From NCBI RefSeq assembly GCF_000770675.1, contig NZ_AVBG01000011.1, positions 62,001 to 126,000 on the forward strand: DNA of 64,000 nt, in the 5' to 3' direction. This stretch comes from Pontibacillus chungwhensis BH030062 (lineage in GTDB: Bacteria > Bacillota > Bacilli > Bacillales > BH030062). Of the stretch, positions 33,239 to 41,477 are shown piece after piece. Under the pieces are notes generated by a model that saw only the letters and a program-made list of their open reading frames with translations, searched no databases and was not told the DNA's origin. Position numbers and translations under genes: made by a program. Position 1 is the first letter of the stretch; the number at the start of each line of letters is the position of its first letter.

Positions 33239-34480
33239 TTATACCAGCTCCAACATTAATGTATTCGGATGCTCCATTAGTTGCACCAAACGGTTTGAGA
33301 ATGCTACGGCTGTGCCTCCATCTGCCACACGATGGTCGAATGTAAACGATAGGTTCATCATTGAACGAATGACGATCTCGTCGTTCACAACAGCTGGACG
33401 CTTCTTCGTTTTATGAAGGGCAAGAAGACCTGTTTCAGGGTGATTGATAATAGGTGTGGCACCTGTACTCCCTTTAAGAGGGCCTACATTACTAATCGTA
33501 AATGTACCACCAGAAATGTCAGCCATCGTTAATTGATTAGAAAGAGCCTTCTCCGTTAATACTTTCATTTCCCTATGAATCTCTGTAATAGATTTTGACT
33601 CTACGTTACGCAATACAGGTACAATTAACCCATCTTCTGTATCTACTGCAAGACCAATATTGTGAGTATCTTTCAATTCAATAACTTCCTCTTGCTCGTT
33701 TAACGTCGCGTTAAAGATCGGGTAATCCTTTAATGCCACAGAAACGGCCTTAATATAGAATGCAGCAATTGAGAAGGACTCTCCTTGCTCTTTACACTGC
33801 GATCTCCATTCCATCGCGTTGGTCACATCTACTTCTTCAAACTGTGTACAATGAGCAATGGTATGCAAAGAGTGAGTCATCTTCTTTGCAATTTGCTTAC
33901 GGCGACCTTTAAATGGAATGGTTTGCAGTGAAGAAGGAGCTGTCACTTCTTCTGACTGCACCTCTTCTAATTCTTTCTCCGTTGTAGCATCAGCTACTGC
34001 TAAGGCCTGTTTAGAAGTCTCTCCGCTCATATAACTCATCACATCTTCATCCAAAATACGGCCACCTGGTCCTGTGCCTTCTACCAGATCAATATCCACC
34101 CCATTATCCCGAGCAATCTTTCTCGTATAAGGAGCAGCCAGGACACGGTCACTGCGTTTTGGTATGTGGAACGTATGCGTTTCTTGCTTATTTACTTGCT
34201 CAGATTTCTCTATTTTATGATCCTTTTCATCTTTCGAAGGTGCTCCAGCTAACTCTATTTCTAAAACCGTTGTTCCAACTTTTATAGTTTCACCTAACTC
34301 CACCATGATCTTACCAACTGTGCCGGCGCCTGGAGAAGGAATCTCAGCTGTCATCTTATCGGTTTGAACTTCTACAAGCGGTTCATCTGCAGTGACAGTA
34401 TCACCTGGCTTAACAAAGAAGTGAAGGACCTCTGCTTCTGTCATTCCTTCACCAATATCGTGTAACTTTACTTCGACCAT
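33239..34480 (-). CDS. Dihydrolipoamide acyltransferase (E2) of a 2-oxoacid dehydrogenase
   Basis: 413 residues with one lipoyl domain (1-80, lipoyl Lys-42 in VQTDKMTAEIPSPG), one E3/E1-binding domain (about 117-152, AAPYTRKIARDNGVD and GPGGRILDEDV), and the catalytic core with FTFDHRVADGG (His-383, Asp-387). A single lipoyl domain is typical of branched-chain or aromatic-type E2 in Bacillaceae. The acyl group accepted (isobutyryl/isovaleryl, acetyl or, as suggested by the operon, phenylacetyl) cannot be read directly. The start is ATG 34480 after AAGGAGGG. It is 15 bases after the E1-beta gene. Confidence 0.92.
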   Translation of the reverse strand: MVEVKLHDIGEGMTEAEVLHFFVKPGDTVTADEPLVEVQTDKMTAEIPSPGAGTVGKIMVELGETIKVGTTVLEIELAGAPSKDEKDHKIEKSEQVNKQETHTFHIPKRSDRVLAAPYTRKIARDNGVDIDLVEGTGPGGRILDEDVMSYMSGETSKQALAVADATTEKELEEVQSEEVTAPSSLQTIPFKGRRKQIAKKMTHSLHTIAHCTQFEEVDVTNAMEWRSQCKEQGESFSIAAFYIKAVSVALKDYPIFNATLNEQEEVIELKDTHNIGLAVDTEDGLIVPVLRNVESKSITEIHREMKVLTEKALSNQLTMADISGGTFTISNVGPLKGSTGATPIINHPETGLLALHKTKKRPAVVNDEIVIRSMMNLSFTFDHRVADGGTAVAFSNRLVQLMEHPNTLMLELV

Positions 34481-34495
34481 GCATAGTCCCTCCTT

Positions 34496-35491
34496 TTAGA
34501 ACGAAACAACTTTTTCGATAGATTTTATAACCCGTTCAGGGGTAGGTAAGTAATGATCTTCGTAAGCAAAGAATGGTACAGGGGTGTCAAAACCTGTCAC
34601 CCGTTCAATCGGTGCTTTCTGATAAAGGAAAGAGGTATCATTAATAACAGATATCACATCATTTGCTACCCCACTAGTGGCGTGTGCTTCTTGAACGATT
34701 ACAGTGCGCCCTGTCTTTTGAACAGATTCTGCGATGATGTCTTGATCAAGCGGATAAAGGGTTCTGAGATCAATTAAATCACAGTTCACACCCTTCTCTT
34801 CCATCTGTTTCACAGCTTTCTCTGCAACAGGAACCATGGCTCCCCAGGCAATGACGGTCACATCCTCACCTTCTGTCAGAAGCTTCCCTTTCCCAATCTC
34901 AACCGTATATTTATCTTCAGGCACTTCTTCACGAGAGGAACGGTAATTGCGCATTGGTTCCATAAATAAAACCGGATCAGGATCTTCAATACTCGCAATT
35001 AAGAGTCCTTTCGCATCATAAGGGGATGAAGGACAAACGACTTTAATACCTGGCATATGGGTAAATAATGCTTCTACTGAATCAGAGTGAATCTCAGGTG
35101 CTCTTACACCCGCCCCATACGGAGCACGTATGACCATCGGCACAGAGTAATGGCCCATTGTACGCGCCCGTATCCTTGAAGCATGGGTCATAATTTGTTC
35201 ATAAGCAGGATAAACAAAGCCAAGGAATTGAATTTCTACTATTGGAAGGAAACCGTTGATGGCCATACCGATTGCTGCACCTGTAAAACCCGCTTCGCTT
35301 AAAGGGGTGTCTATGACACGATCTTCTCCAAATTCAGCTTGCAAACCATCTGTCGCTCGGAATACTCCGCCATTCTTCCCTACGTCTTCTCCCATCACAA
35401 GGACTTCTTGTTTCTCACGAAGCATGGTACGCATACCATCCGTGACCGCCTGGACAAGTGTTAACGTATTCGTTCCTACAGTTGTCTGCAT
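34496..35491 (-). CDS. 2-oxoacid dehydrogenase E1 beta subunit
   Basis: 331 residues, transketolase-like beta chain. Recognisable segments are VLVMGEDVGKNGGVFRAT, DTPLSEAGFTGAAIGMA, EIQFLGFVYPAYEQIM and RAPYGAGVRAPEIHSDS. With E1 alpha it makes the heterotetramer that decarboxylates the 2-oxoacid using thiamine diphosphate. The start ATG overlaps the stop of the alpha gene by one base (TAATG), a sign of translational coupling and equal production. The substrate could be pyruvate, a branched-chain or an aromatic 2-oxoacid. Confidence 0.93.
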   Translation of the reverse strand: MQTTVGTNTLTLVQAVTDGMRTMLREKQEVLVMGEDVGKNGGVFRATDGLQAEFGEDRVIDTPLSEAGFTGAAIGMAINGFLPIVEIQFLGFVYPAYEQIMTHASRIRARTMGHYSVPMVIRAPYGAGVRAPEIHSDSVEALFTHMPGIKVVCPSSPYDAKGLLIASIEDPDPVLFMEPMRNYRSSREEVPEDKYTVEIGKGKLLTEGEDVTVIAWGAMVPVAEKAVKQMEEKGVNCDLIDLRTLYPLDQDIIAESVQKTGRTVIVQEAHATSGVANDVISVINDTSFLYQKAPIERVTGFDTPVPFFAYEDHYLPTPERVIKSIEKVVSF

Positions 35492-36561
35492 TATTGATCC
35501 CCTCTTTCCATAAGTGCGACATAGTCCTTTTTCTGTTTCTCAATCGTCCACGTTGGACTTTCGAATACATAGTCAAAAATAACGTTCACATCAGCCGGAG
35601 GTAGGCTTTCCATCTCCTCAATAGCTTGATCAATCTCCTGGGCCACCTCTTCTTTAATACCTGTCACCCATTCTTCATCCCAGAGGCCAGCTTGCTTCAT
35701 ATATAATTCAAGCCTTGCTACAGGGTCTTTAGAAGCCCTGCGATCTTCACTTTCTCTTTGTTCACGATATTTCGTCGGATCATCAGCTGTTGTATGAGCA
35801 CCATAACGCCATGTCACTGCTTCAATTAACGTTGGACCCTCTCCACTTCTAGCTCGTTCAATGGCACGGTTCATCTCTGTATAGACTGCGATAATATCAT
35901 TTCCATCAACACGAACTCCCGGTATATCATAGCTCACTGACTTTTGAGCAATGGTTTTTGAGTTCATTTGTTTATGAATCGGAACAGAAATGGCATAATT
36001 ATTATTCTGATTAAAGAACACCACTGGTGACTTTAGGACACTCGCCACATTTAAGCCTTCATGAAAGTCACCTTCAGAGGTAGCCCCGTCTCCGAAATAG
36101 GCCACGGCAATGTTGTCCGTTCCTTTTCGCTTCTCGGCATAAGCCGCTCCAGCTGCATGAGGTAAATGCGTGGCAATGGGGACACTCGGCGGAAAGATAT
36201 GCAACCCTTCAGGTGGCACACATCCTTCATTCCTTCCATTCCAATACGTCAGAATCGTCTTCAACGAATGACCAAACGTCATCGTAGCCCCGTGGTCACG
36301 GTAAGTCGGGAACAGCCAATCCGTGTTTCGTAAACACATAGCACTTCCCACTTGAGCCGCTTCCTGTCCTTCAAATGGTGCATAAGTACCGATTCTACCT
36401 TGACGTTGCAAGCTAATGGCTTTTCGGTCAAAAGTTCTGATTCTCACCATATTACGATACATATTACGAATAACATCTTCTGTAATAAGCTCTTGGTCAA
36501 GATCTTGCACTAGACTTCCTTTCTCATCAATCCATTGAATCATTGGAAATTGTTCTTCCAT
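35491..36561 (-). CDS. 2-oxoacid dehydrogenase E1 alpha subunit
   Basis: 356 residues. The thiamine-diphosphate motif is complete: AVAYFGDGATSEGDFHEGLN to NQNNNYAISVP. The two phosphorylation-loop segments (RYGAHTTADDPTKYR) are as in PdhA/BkdAA proteins. The start is ATG 36561 (MEEQFPMIQWIDE), preceded by AAGGAGG; a longer in-frame stretch to 36786 lies inside the upstream dehydrogenase gene and is rejected. It is 13 bases after the amino-acid dehydrogenase gene, so the oxoacid made by that enzyme is the likely substrate of this one. Confidence 0.93.
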   Translation of the reverse strand: MEEQFPMIQWIDEKGSLVQDLDQELITEDVIRNMYRNMVRIRTFDRKAISLQRQGRIGTYAPFEGQEAAQVGSAMCLRNTDWLFPTYRDHGATMTFGHSLKTILTYWNGRNEGCVPPEGLHIFPPSVPIATHLPHAAGAAYAEKRKGTDNIAVAYFGDGATSEGDFHEGLNVASVLKSPVVFFNQNNNYAISVPIHKQMNSKTIAQKSVSYDIPGVRVDGNDIIAVYTEMNRAIERARSGEGPTLIEAVTWRYGAHTTADDPTKYREQRESEDRRASKDPVARLELYMKQAGLWDEEWVTGIKEEVAQEIDQAIEEMESLPPADVNVIFDYVFESPTWTIEKQKKDYVALMERGDQ

Positions 36562-36574
36562 GTCTATCTCCTCC

Positions 36575-37681
36575 TTATGTACGTACATTCCATTTTGGAC
36601 GTTTAGAATGTGAGAAAAAGCTGTTTCTCCTTTGCCTTGCTTCCATTCGTTCTCTACAGAACAAGTCTGCTGCTTCTGAGGTTGGAATATGATGAAGCTC
36701 AGCGTTTTGATAGATTGATAGCAATGAATCATAGATACTCTTCGTCTTCTGTAAAACTCGCTCTTTGTTTGGTTCATACAACTCATCGGCTACTTGTATC
36801 AAACCACCACTGTTCACAATGTAATCAGGCGCATAAAGAATGCCTTTTTGATGTAGTACCTGACCATGTCGTTGTTCTAAAAGCTGGTTGTTAGCGGAAC
36901 CCACAATACCTTTGAATTTAAAGGACTCTATAGTTGAATCATTAATAATCCCACCAAATGCACAAGGTACAAAGAGATCAGCATCTACCCGGTAGATGTC
37001 CTCACCTCTTACCACCTGAATGGTAGCATTATGTTTATTCGCTTTTGCTACTAAATCAGCAATGGCTTGTTGATTAATATCCGATACATATAAATGGGCA
37101 CCTTCTTCAACCAATCGAGCCGCTACTTTCCCACCTACCTTACCAAGACCCTGAATTGCGTAGGTTTTGCCTTTTAAGTCCTCTGTCCCAAACAATGCTC
37201 GATTCGTAGCTTGAAGACCATATATAACCCCCAGGGAAGTTGGAACGGAAGAATCACCGCTTCCCCCGTACTCTGCCGGAACACCTACAATACAATTCGT
37301 TTCTTTTAAGGAGTGGATAAAATCTTCTGGCAATGTACCCATATCGGTTCCTGTGTAGAATCTTCCATTTAATGACTCAACAAACTGACCAAATGCACGA
37401 AACAGTTCAGGCGATTTATCTTTCTCAGGATCACCAATTATGACGGACTTCCCACCGCCAAAATCAACGTCTGCAGCTGCACATTTATAGGTCATCCCTT
37501 TTGATAAACGGAGGACATCTTGAAGGGCATCATCGACACTTTCGTATGGCTGCATGCGGCATCCCCCAAGGGCTGGCCCAAGCGTTGTGTCGTGAATGGC
37601 GATAATGGCTTTTAAGCCCGTTGCGGGATCATTACAAAAGACGACTTGTTCATGCTCTGTGAACTTCTCAAACAAATCCAT
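36575..37681 (-). CDS. Amino-acid dehydrogenase of the Leu/Phe/Val family, most like phenylalanine dehydrogenase
   Basis: 368 residues. The catalytic lysines are Lys-66 (MTYK) and Lys-78 ([13 protein letters not shown]); the NAD fold has IQGLGKVGG. Compared with leucine dehydrogenase, several stretches follow phenylalanine dehydrogenases of Thermoactinomyces/Lysinibacillus type as I remember them: [18 protein letters not shown] with [24 protein letters not shown], and [13 protein letters not shown]. It would oxidise L-Phe to phenylpyruvate with NAD+ and release ammonia. The start is ATG 37681 after AAGGGGTGGGGG; ATG 37729 has no ribosome site. Family certain, Phe preference inferred. Confidence 0.88.
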   Translation of the reverse strand: MDLFEKFTEHEQVVFCNDPATGLKAIIAIHDTTLGPALGGCRMQPYESVDDALQDVLRLSKGMTYKCAAADVDFGGGKSVIIGDPEKDKSPELFRAFGQFVESLNGRFYTGTDMGTLPEDFIHSLKETNCIVGVPAEYGGSGDSSVPTSLGVIYGLQATNRALFGTEDLKGKTYAIQGLGKVGGKVAARLVEEGAHLYVSDINQQAIADLVAKANKHNATIQVVRGEDIYRVDADLFVPCAFGGIINDSTIESFKFKGIVGSANNQLLEQRHGQVLHQKGILYAPDYIVNSGGLIQVADELYEPNKERVLQKTKSIYDSLLSIYQNAELHHIPTSEAADLFCRERMEARQRRNSFFSHSKRPKWNVRT

Positions 37682-37731
37682 CTCCCCCACCCCTTTTTCT
37701 CTCTTATCTAATTCAGAAAACGTTTTCATTT

Positions 37732-38136
37732 TTATGCGTTTGACACAAGGCTTGCTTCTATTCGCTCCTCTATTTGTTCTTTAGGTAGAATCGCCTGTGT
37801 CACTTCCCCCTTTCCGATCAATCCTTTTTCATTACGTGCTTCAACCTCTGTGATTACTAAATGATTCTTTAATGCCGTAACGGTTGCTTTTACAGTGATA
37901 GTAGTATCAACGGCCGTAGGTGCAACGTGCTTCACTGTTACAGAAGCACCAATACCCTCTTCATGATCTTCTAAGTACGGGAGAATAATTTGCCTTGCTG
38001 CCCACTCCATGTGATAAACCATGGAGACTGTAGAGTAGGCAGGATGCACAACATTCCCTTCAAACTGAGCCACCATGTCAGATGTTACAGTCGCCGTTAT
38101 TTCAGCCGTTTGTCCAATGAATAAACCTTCCTTCAT
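37732..38136 (-). CDS. FlK-like hotdog-fold acyl-CoA thioesterase
   Basis: 134 residues forming one hotdog domain. The pattern [24 protein letters not shown], then [14 protein letters not shown], follows the fluoroacetyl-CoA thioesterase (FlK) family, with the conserved His in KHVAPT and an acid in the helix (MEWA). It would hydrolyse a short or aromatic acyl-CoA in the cytoplasm. It is placed 15 bases after the ABC ATPase gene and before the dehydrogenase genes, so phenylacetyl-CoA (or isovaleryl-CoA) made by the operon is a plausible substrate. It takes the place of the ptb-buk pair of the usual branched-chain oxoacid operon. The start is ATG 38136 after GGGGGAGGACG. Confidence 0.8.
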   Translation of the reverse strand: MKEGLFIGQTAEITATVTSDMVAQFEGNVVHPAYSTVSMVYHMEWAARQIILPYLEDHEEGIGASVTVKHVAPTAVDTTITVKATVTALKNHLVITEVEARNEKGLIGKGEVTQAILPKEQIEERIEASLVSNA

Positions 38137-38151
38137 CGTCCTCCCCCTTTA

Positions 38152-38946
38152 CTAAGATAATAAAGCGCGGTCATTCACCATTTGTTCTCCGCGAATCTTC
38201 TGGAATTCTTCAAGAAGCGTCTCAATGGTTAACTCCTTCTTCTCTTCCTCTGAAACTTCTAAAATGATTTGCCCCTTATCCATCATGATGAGACGATTTC
38301 CTAGATCAAGAGCTTGCTGCATATTATGAGTTACCATTAATGTAGTTAAATGATATTTCTCAACAATTTCACTCGTTAGATTCGTAATAAGCTCTGCTCT
38401 AGATGGGTCAAGAGCCGCCGTATGCTCATCGAGGAGAAGGATAGACGGTTCTGTAAATGTAGCCATAAGCAACGACAAAGCTTGACGTTCTCCACCTGAC
38501 AAAAGACCGACTTTGGCATTTAATCGATCCTCAAGCCCTAAATGAAGACTTTCTAGTGACTCTTTAAAAAATGTTTTCCGCTTCTTCGTCACGCCCCTCC
38601 TCAGTGTCCTCTTCTTATTACGGGCGTAGGCAATAGCTAGGTTTTCTTCAATGGTCATTTCAGGCGCTGTACCAGCCATTGGATCCTGAAAAACTCGGCC
38701 AATCAATTTTGAACGTTTGTATTCCGGAAAAGGAGTCACGTTTGTATCTTGGATTGTAACTGTCCCAATATCAGGTGAAAGTGCGCCAGAAATCACATTC
38801 ATCAATGTCGATTTTCCTGCACCGTTACTTCCAATTACAGTAACAAAATCCCCTGGTTTTAAAGACAAATCAATATGTTCAAGAGCTATTTTCTCGTCAA
38901 GAGTACCTTCATTAAAGACTTTATGGACATGGTTCAATTCAAGCAA
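38152..38946 (-). CDS. ABC transporter ATPase of a TrpXYZ-type (COG1101) importer
   Basis: 264 residues. Walker A (GSNGAGKST), Q-loop, signature LSGGERQ, Walker B (SILLLDEHTAAL) and the switch His (VTHNMQQAL) are all present. DEHTAALDP and LSGGERQALSLLMA are typical of the ATPases paired with COG2984/COG4120 proteins. It powers the permease at 38949. The start is TTG 38946, two bases beyond the permease stop, with AAAGGATGAG as ribosome site inside the permease end, so the two are translationally coupled. Confidence 0.9.
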   Translation of the reverse strand: MLELNHVHKVFNEGTLDEKIALEHIDLSLKPGDFVTVIGSNGAGKSTLMNVISGALSPDIGTVTIQDTNVTPFPEYKRSKLIGRVFQDPMAGTAPEMTIEENLAIAYARNKKRTLRRGVTKKRKTFFKESLESLHLGLEDRLNAKVGLLSGGERQALSLLMATFTEPSILLLDEHTAALDPSRAELITNLTSEIVEKYHLTTLMVTHNMQQALDLGNRLIMMDKGQIILEVSEEEKKELTIETLLEEFQKIRGEQMVNDRALLS

Positions 38947-38948
38947 CG

Positions 38949-39962
38949 TTACTCATCCTTTCCGGCTGACGCCATTTGGACTGTGGCCATACGTTCGGCA
39001 TTTTTCTTTTTCTTAAGCTGGCGCGCTTTCTGGTTATCTATGATTTTCGGTAATACAAGCGCAATAATGACAATACTTGCTGTAATAAGCTTCATATCGC
39101 TTGTTTTTAAAAAGTCAGCACGTAGAGCAAGGGTAACGACAATACGATACACAATCGCCCCGCCAATAACAGCTAGAGTTGTTCTGGCAATCGACTTTGT
39201 TCCAAATAACGCTTCACCAATAATAACGGATGCAAGTCCGATAATAATCATCCCAATGCCCATACCAACATCAGCAAAAGAAGTCAATTGAGCAATTAAT
39301 GCTCCCGAAAAAGCAACTAGGGCGTTAGACAGACCAAGTCCTAAAATGATGAATAAATCTGTATTTGCTGAGAAGCTTCGAATCATTTTCTTGTTGTTAC
39401 CGGTTGCGCGAATAGCAAGACCAACTTCTGTTTTCAAGAAACGGTCGGTCAACCATTTAATAAAGAACGTAACAACAATCATAAAGAAGAAAATGCCCCA
39501 CGTTTGTGGTAGGAACTCTCCCCAACCAACCATGTTAAATAAAGCATTAAATGGAGCATTCAAACCAAGGCTATCCCACCATCCTGAAACAATGTCCAGC
39601 CCAGATTCTTGATTCAACAAGGCGACGTTTGATTTGCCCATAATCCGGATATTGATTGAATAAAGCGCAATCATCATTAAGATTCCTGATAGTAATGGAT
39701 TAATCTTTCCTTTTGTATGCAACAACCCTGTTACACAACCAGCAAGGAAACCGGCAATAAATGCTATAATCGTTGCCAGGAATGGATTATATCCGTTAAA
39801 GATTAGGATGGCTGCTACTGCAGCACCCGTTACAAAGCTTCCATCAACGGTCAGATCAGGAAAGTCTAACACGCGGAAGGATAAGTACACACCAAGCGCC
39901 ATAATCGCATAAATAATTCCAGATTCAAAAGCACCAAATATCGCAAATGGCACGACCTTCAC
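38949..39962 (-). CDS. ABC transporter permease of a TrpXYZ-type (COG4120) importer
   Basis: 337 residues with about eight to nine transmembrane helices (for example SGIIYAIMALGVYLSFRVLDFPDLTVDGSF-type start, FLAGCVTGLLH, LIIILGLG-like LFIILGLGLSNALVAFSGA). The family segment RVLDFPDLTVDGSF and AIRATGNNKKMIRSF identify the BPD_transp_2 branch linked to tryptophan/tyrosine-type uptake. The start is GTG 39962 following GGAGAGAG. It lies 74 bases after the binding-protein gene. Confidence 0.9.
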   Translation of the reverse strand: MKVVPFAIFGAFESGIIYAIMALGVYLSFRVLDFPDLTVDGSFVTGAAVAAILIFNGYNPFLATIIAFIAGFLAGCVTGLLHTKGKINPLLSGILMMIALYSINIRIMGKSNVALLNQESGLDIVSGWWDSLGLNAPFNALFNMVGWGEFLPQTWGIFFFMIVVTFFIKWLTDRFLKTEVGLAIRATGNNKKMIRSFSANTDLFIILGLGLSNALVAFSGALIAQLTSFADVGMGIGMIIIGLASVIIGEALFGTKSIARTTLAVIGGAIVYRIVVTLALRADFLKTSDMKLITASIVIIALVLPKIIDNQKARQLKKKKNAERMATVQMASAGKDE

Positions 39963-40036
39963 CCTCTCTCCATTTTCATAAAAGGGCCCAGTGCGCTAGT
40001 ATAAGTTAGTTCACTGGGCCCCTCCCAAATCAAATG

Positions 40037-41077
40037 TTACTCTACAAATTCAGCCTTCTCTTCCCATTCTGATTTAATCTCAACACCTTGTTCCTCTGCT
40101 GCTGTTTTGTTCATAACAAGCTTTAAGTTACCAGGCACTTCAGGTGCGATTGAGGAAATATCTGCTTCGCCTTTAAGCACTTTGGCAGCCATTTCACCTG
40201 ATTGGTAGCCAATGTCATAATAATCAAATCCATATGCTGCAAGAGCTCCACGCTCAACAGAGTCAAACTCTCCAGCTACGACAGGAATATCCTGATCATT
40301 CGCTACTGAGATTACTGATTCCAAGGCAGATACTACCGTGTTATCCGTAATAATATAGAAGACGTCTGCTTTACCTACAAGAGCTTCAGCTGCTTGCTGT
40401 ACTTCAGCTGATGTTGAAACAGAACGCTCAACAATTTCTAGGTCTGTACCTTCCATCGCTTTTTTAACAAGGTCGATCTGGGCAATGGAGTTTTGCTCTC
40501 CAGAGTTATAAATCATTCCTACTTTCTTAGCACCAAGCTCGTTACTAATAAAGTCAACCGTGCTTGGAATGGCTTCAGGATGATTATCGGTTGTACCTGT
40601 AATATTCCCACCTGCTTCATCCATGGATGGAACAAGTTCAGCTCCAATCGGATCAGAAACAGATGTAAAGATAATTGGAATATCAGATGTAGCATTTAGG
40701 GCACCTTGAGCACTTGGAGTAGAGTTCGCAAAAATCAAATCCATTTGATCCCCAACAAAATTTGTCGCGATTGTTTGGTTATTCGACTGATCCCCTTGCG
40801 CTATTTGAACATCATATTCAGCATTAACTCCAGCCTCATCCAATGCTGTCTTAAATCCTTCAAAAGCTGCATCAAGAGATGGATGTTCTACAATCTGTGT
40901 AACACCAATCTGATACGTCTCTCCATCAGATGTCACATCACCGGAAGATTCTTCTGTATCTGTTGTGTCTTCCGTTTCTCCTGAGTCATTTTGAGTGTCA
41001 TCATCTGACCCGCAAGCGGCTAAAACAAGTAAACTTCCTAAGATCATGAGCATCAACAACCAACTTATCTTTTTCAT
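40037..41077 (-). CDS. ABC transporter substrate-binding lipoprotein (TrpX-like, ABC_sub_bind), first gene of the operon
   Basis: 346 residues. The signal peptide ends in a lipobox with Cys-22 (LVLAAC), followed by an acidic Asp/Thr-rich linker. The periplasmic-type binding domain has the ABC_sub_bind marks: QIGVTQIVEHPSLDAAFEGF, DLIFANSTPSAQGA, IPIIFTSVSDPIGA and ITDNTVVSALESV. Characterised relatives bind tryptophan or tyrosine (TrpX), so an aromatic amino acid is the best guess. The start is ATG 41077 behind AAGGGGAG. Its long leader carries a cre site at 41132. Confidence 0.9.
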   Translation of the reverse strand: MKKISWLLMLMILGSLLVLAACGSDDDTQNDSGETEDTTDTEESSGDVTSDGETYQIGVTQIVEHPSLDAAFEGFKTALDEAGVNAEYDVQIAQGDQSNNQTIATNFVGDQMDLIFANSTPSAQGALNATSDIPIIFTSVSDPIGAELVPSMDEAGGNITGTTDNHPEAIPSTVDFISNELGAKKVGMIYNSGEQNSIAQIDLVKKAMEGTDLEIVERSVSTSAEVQQAAEALVGKADVFYIITDNTVVSALESVISVANDQDIPVVAGEFDSVERGALAAYGFDYYDIGYQSGEMAAKVLKGEADISSIAPEVPGNLKLVMNKTAAEEQGVEIKSEWEEKAEFVE

Positions 41078-41131
41078 TGAACTCCCCTTCCCATTAATCC
41101 CTCATTTATTTATGTAAGACTTAGATGTTTT

Positions 41132-41145
41132 TGAAACCGTTTACA
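41132..41145 (-). promoter_or_regulatory. cre box (CcpA site) upstream of the aromatic amino-acid operon
   Basis: TGTAAACGGTTTCA on the minus strand agrees with the cre consensus TGWAANCGNTNWCA at every position. It lies 55-68 bases before the first start codon, where CcpA binding would repress the operon in the presence of glucose. I could not assign the promoter with confidence and see no T-box. Confidence 0.6.
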
Positions 41146-41475
41146 TTTTAACCATGAAAAAAAGTTGCCTCAGAATCATATGATAAACAACAAAGACAAC
41201 GTATTTATAACGTAATAGTATCGGACCCTCGTTTATTTGTCAATAAATTTTCAAAAAATTAAAATTACTCTTATAATTCAAAGCGTTAAAGGACCTTTTC
41301 TACTACCTCAAAGTTATGAAAGGCAATTTTTATAACCTTCAACAAACGCTAAAACCATCATTTGTAATGCCATTTCATAGCGTAATAGCACACGTTAATA
41401 CTCTAAAGGAATAGCGGGTGTCTGGCACGCTTTTACTTATTAACGCAAAAAAGATGAGCTATCAGCTCATCTTTT
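41146..41475. other. Intergenic region before the operon, A/T-rich, no gene
   Basis: About 330 bases between the cre box and the nitronate monooxygenase gene. It is A/T rich and holds no supported coding frame. It must contain the operon promoter; none matched well. One family A repeat (41416-41430) and the terminator of the monooxygenase gene lie at its right end. Confidence 0.5.
41416..41430. repeat. Palindromic intergenic repeat, family A
   Basis: GGGTGTCTGGCACGC, an imperfect palindrome, followed by TTTTACTTATTAACGCA, which also follows the copies at 7.5 kb in the form TTATCGTATTAACGCA. Confidence 0.65.
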
Positions 41476-41477
41476 TT
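41447..41477 (-). terminator. Rho-independent terminator
   Basis: A 13-bp stem AAAAAGATGAGCT / AGCTCATCTTTTT with a 3-base loop, overlapping the stop codon of the monooxygenase gene. Confidence 0.8.

Noticed and set aside
36562-36786. 75-codon extension of the E1-alpha gene
   Set aside because: It lies inside the amino-acid dehydrogenase gene and the internal ATG 36561 has AAGGAGG upstream.
41078-41300. T-box or other aromatic amino-acid leader in front of the ABC operon
   Set aside because: No AGGGTGGNACCGCG-type T-box sequence, specifier loop or trailing terminator was found.
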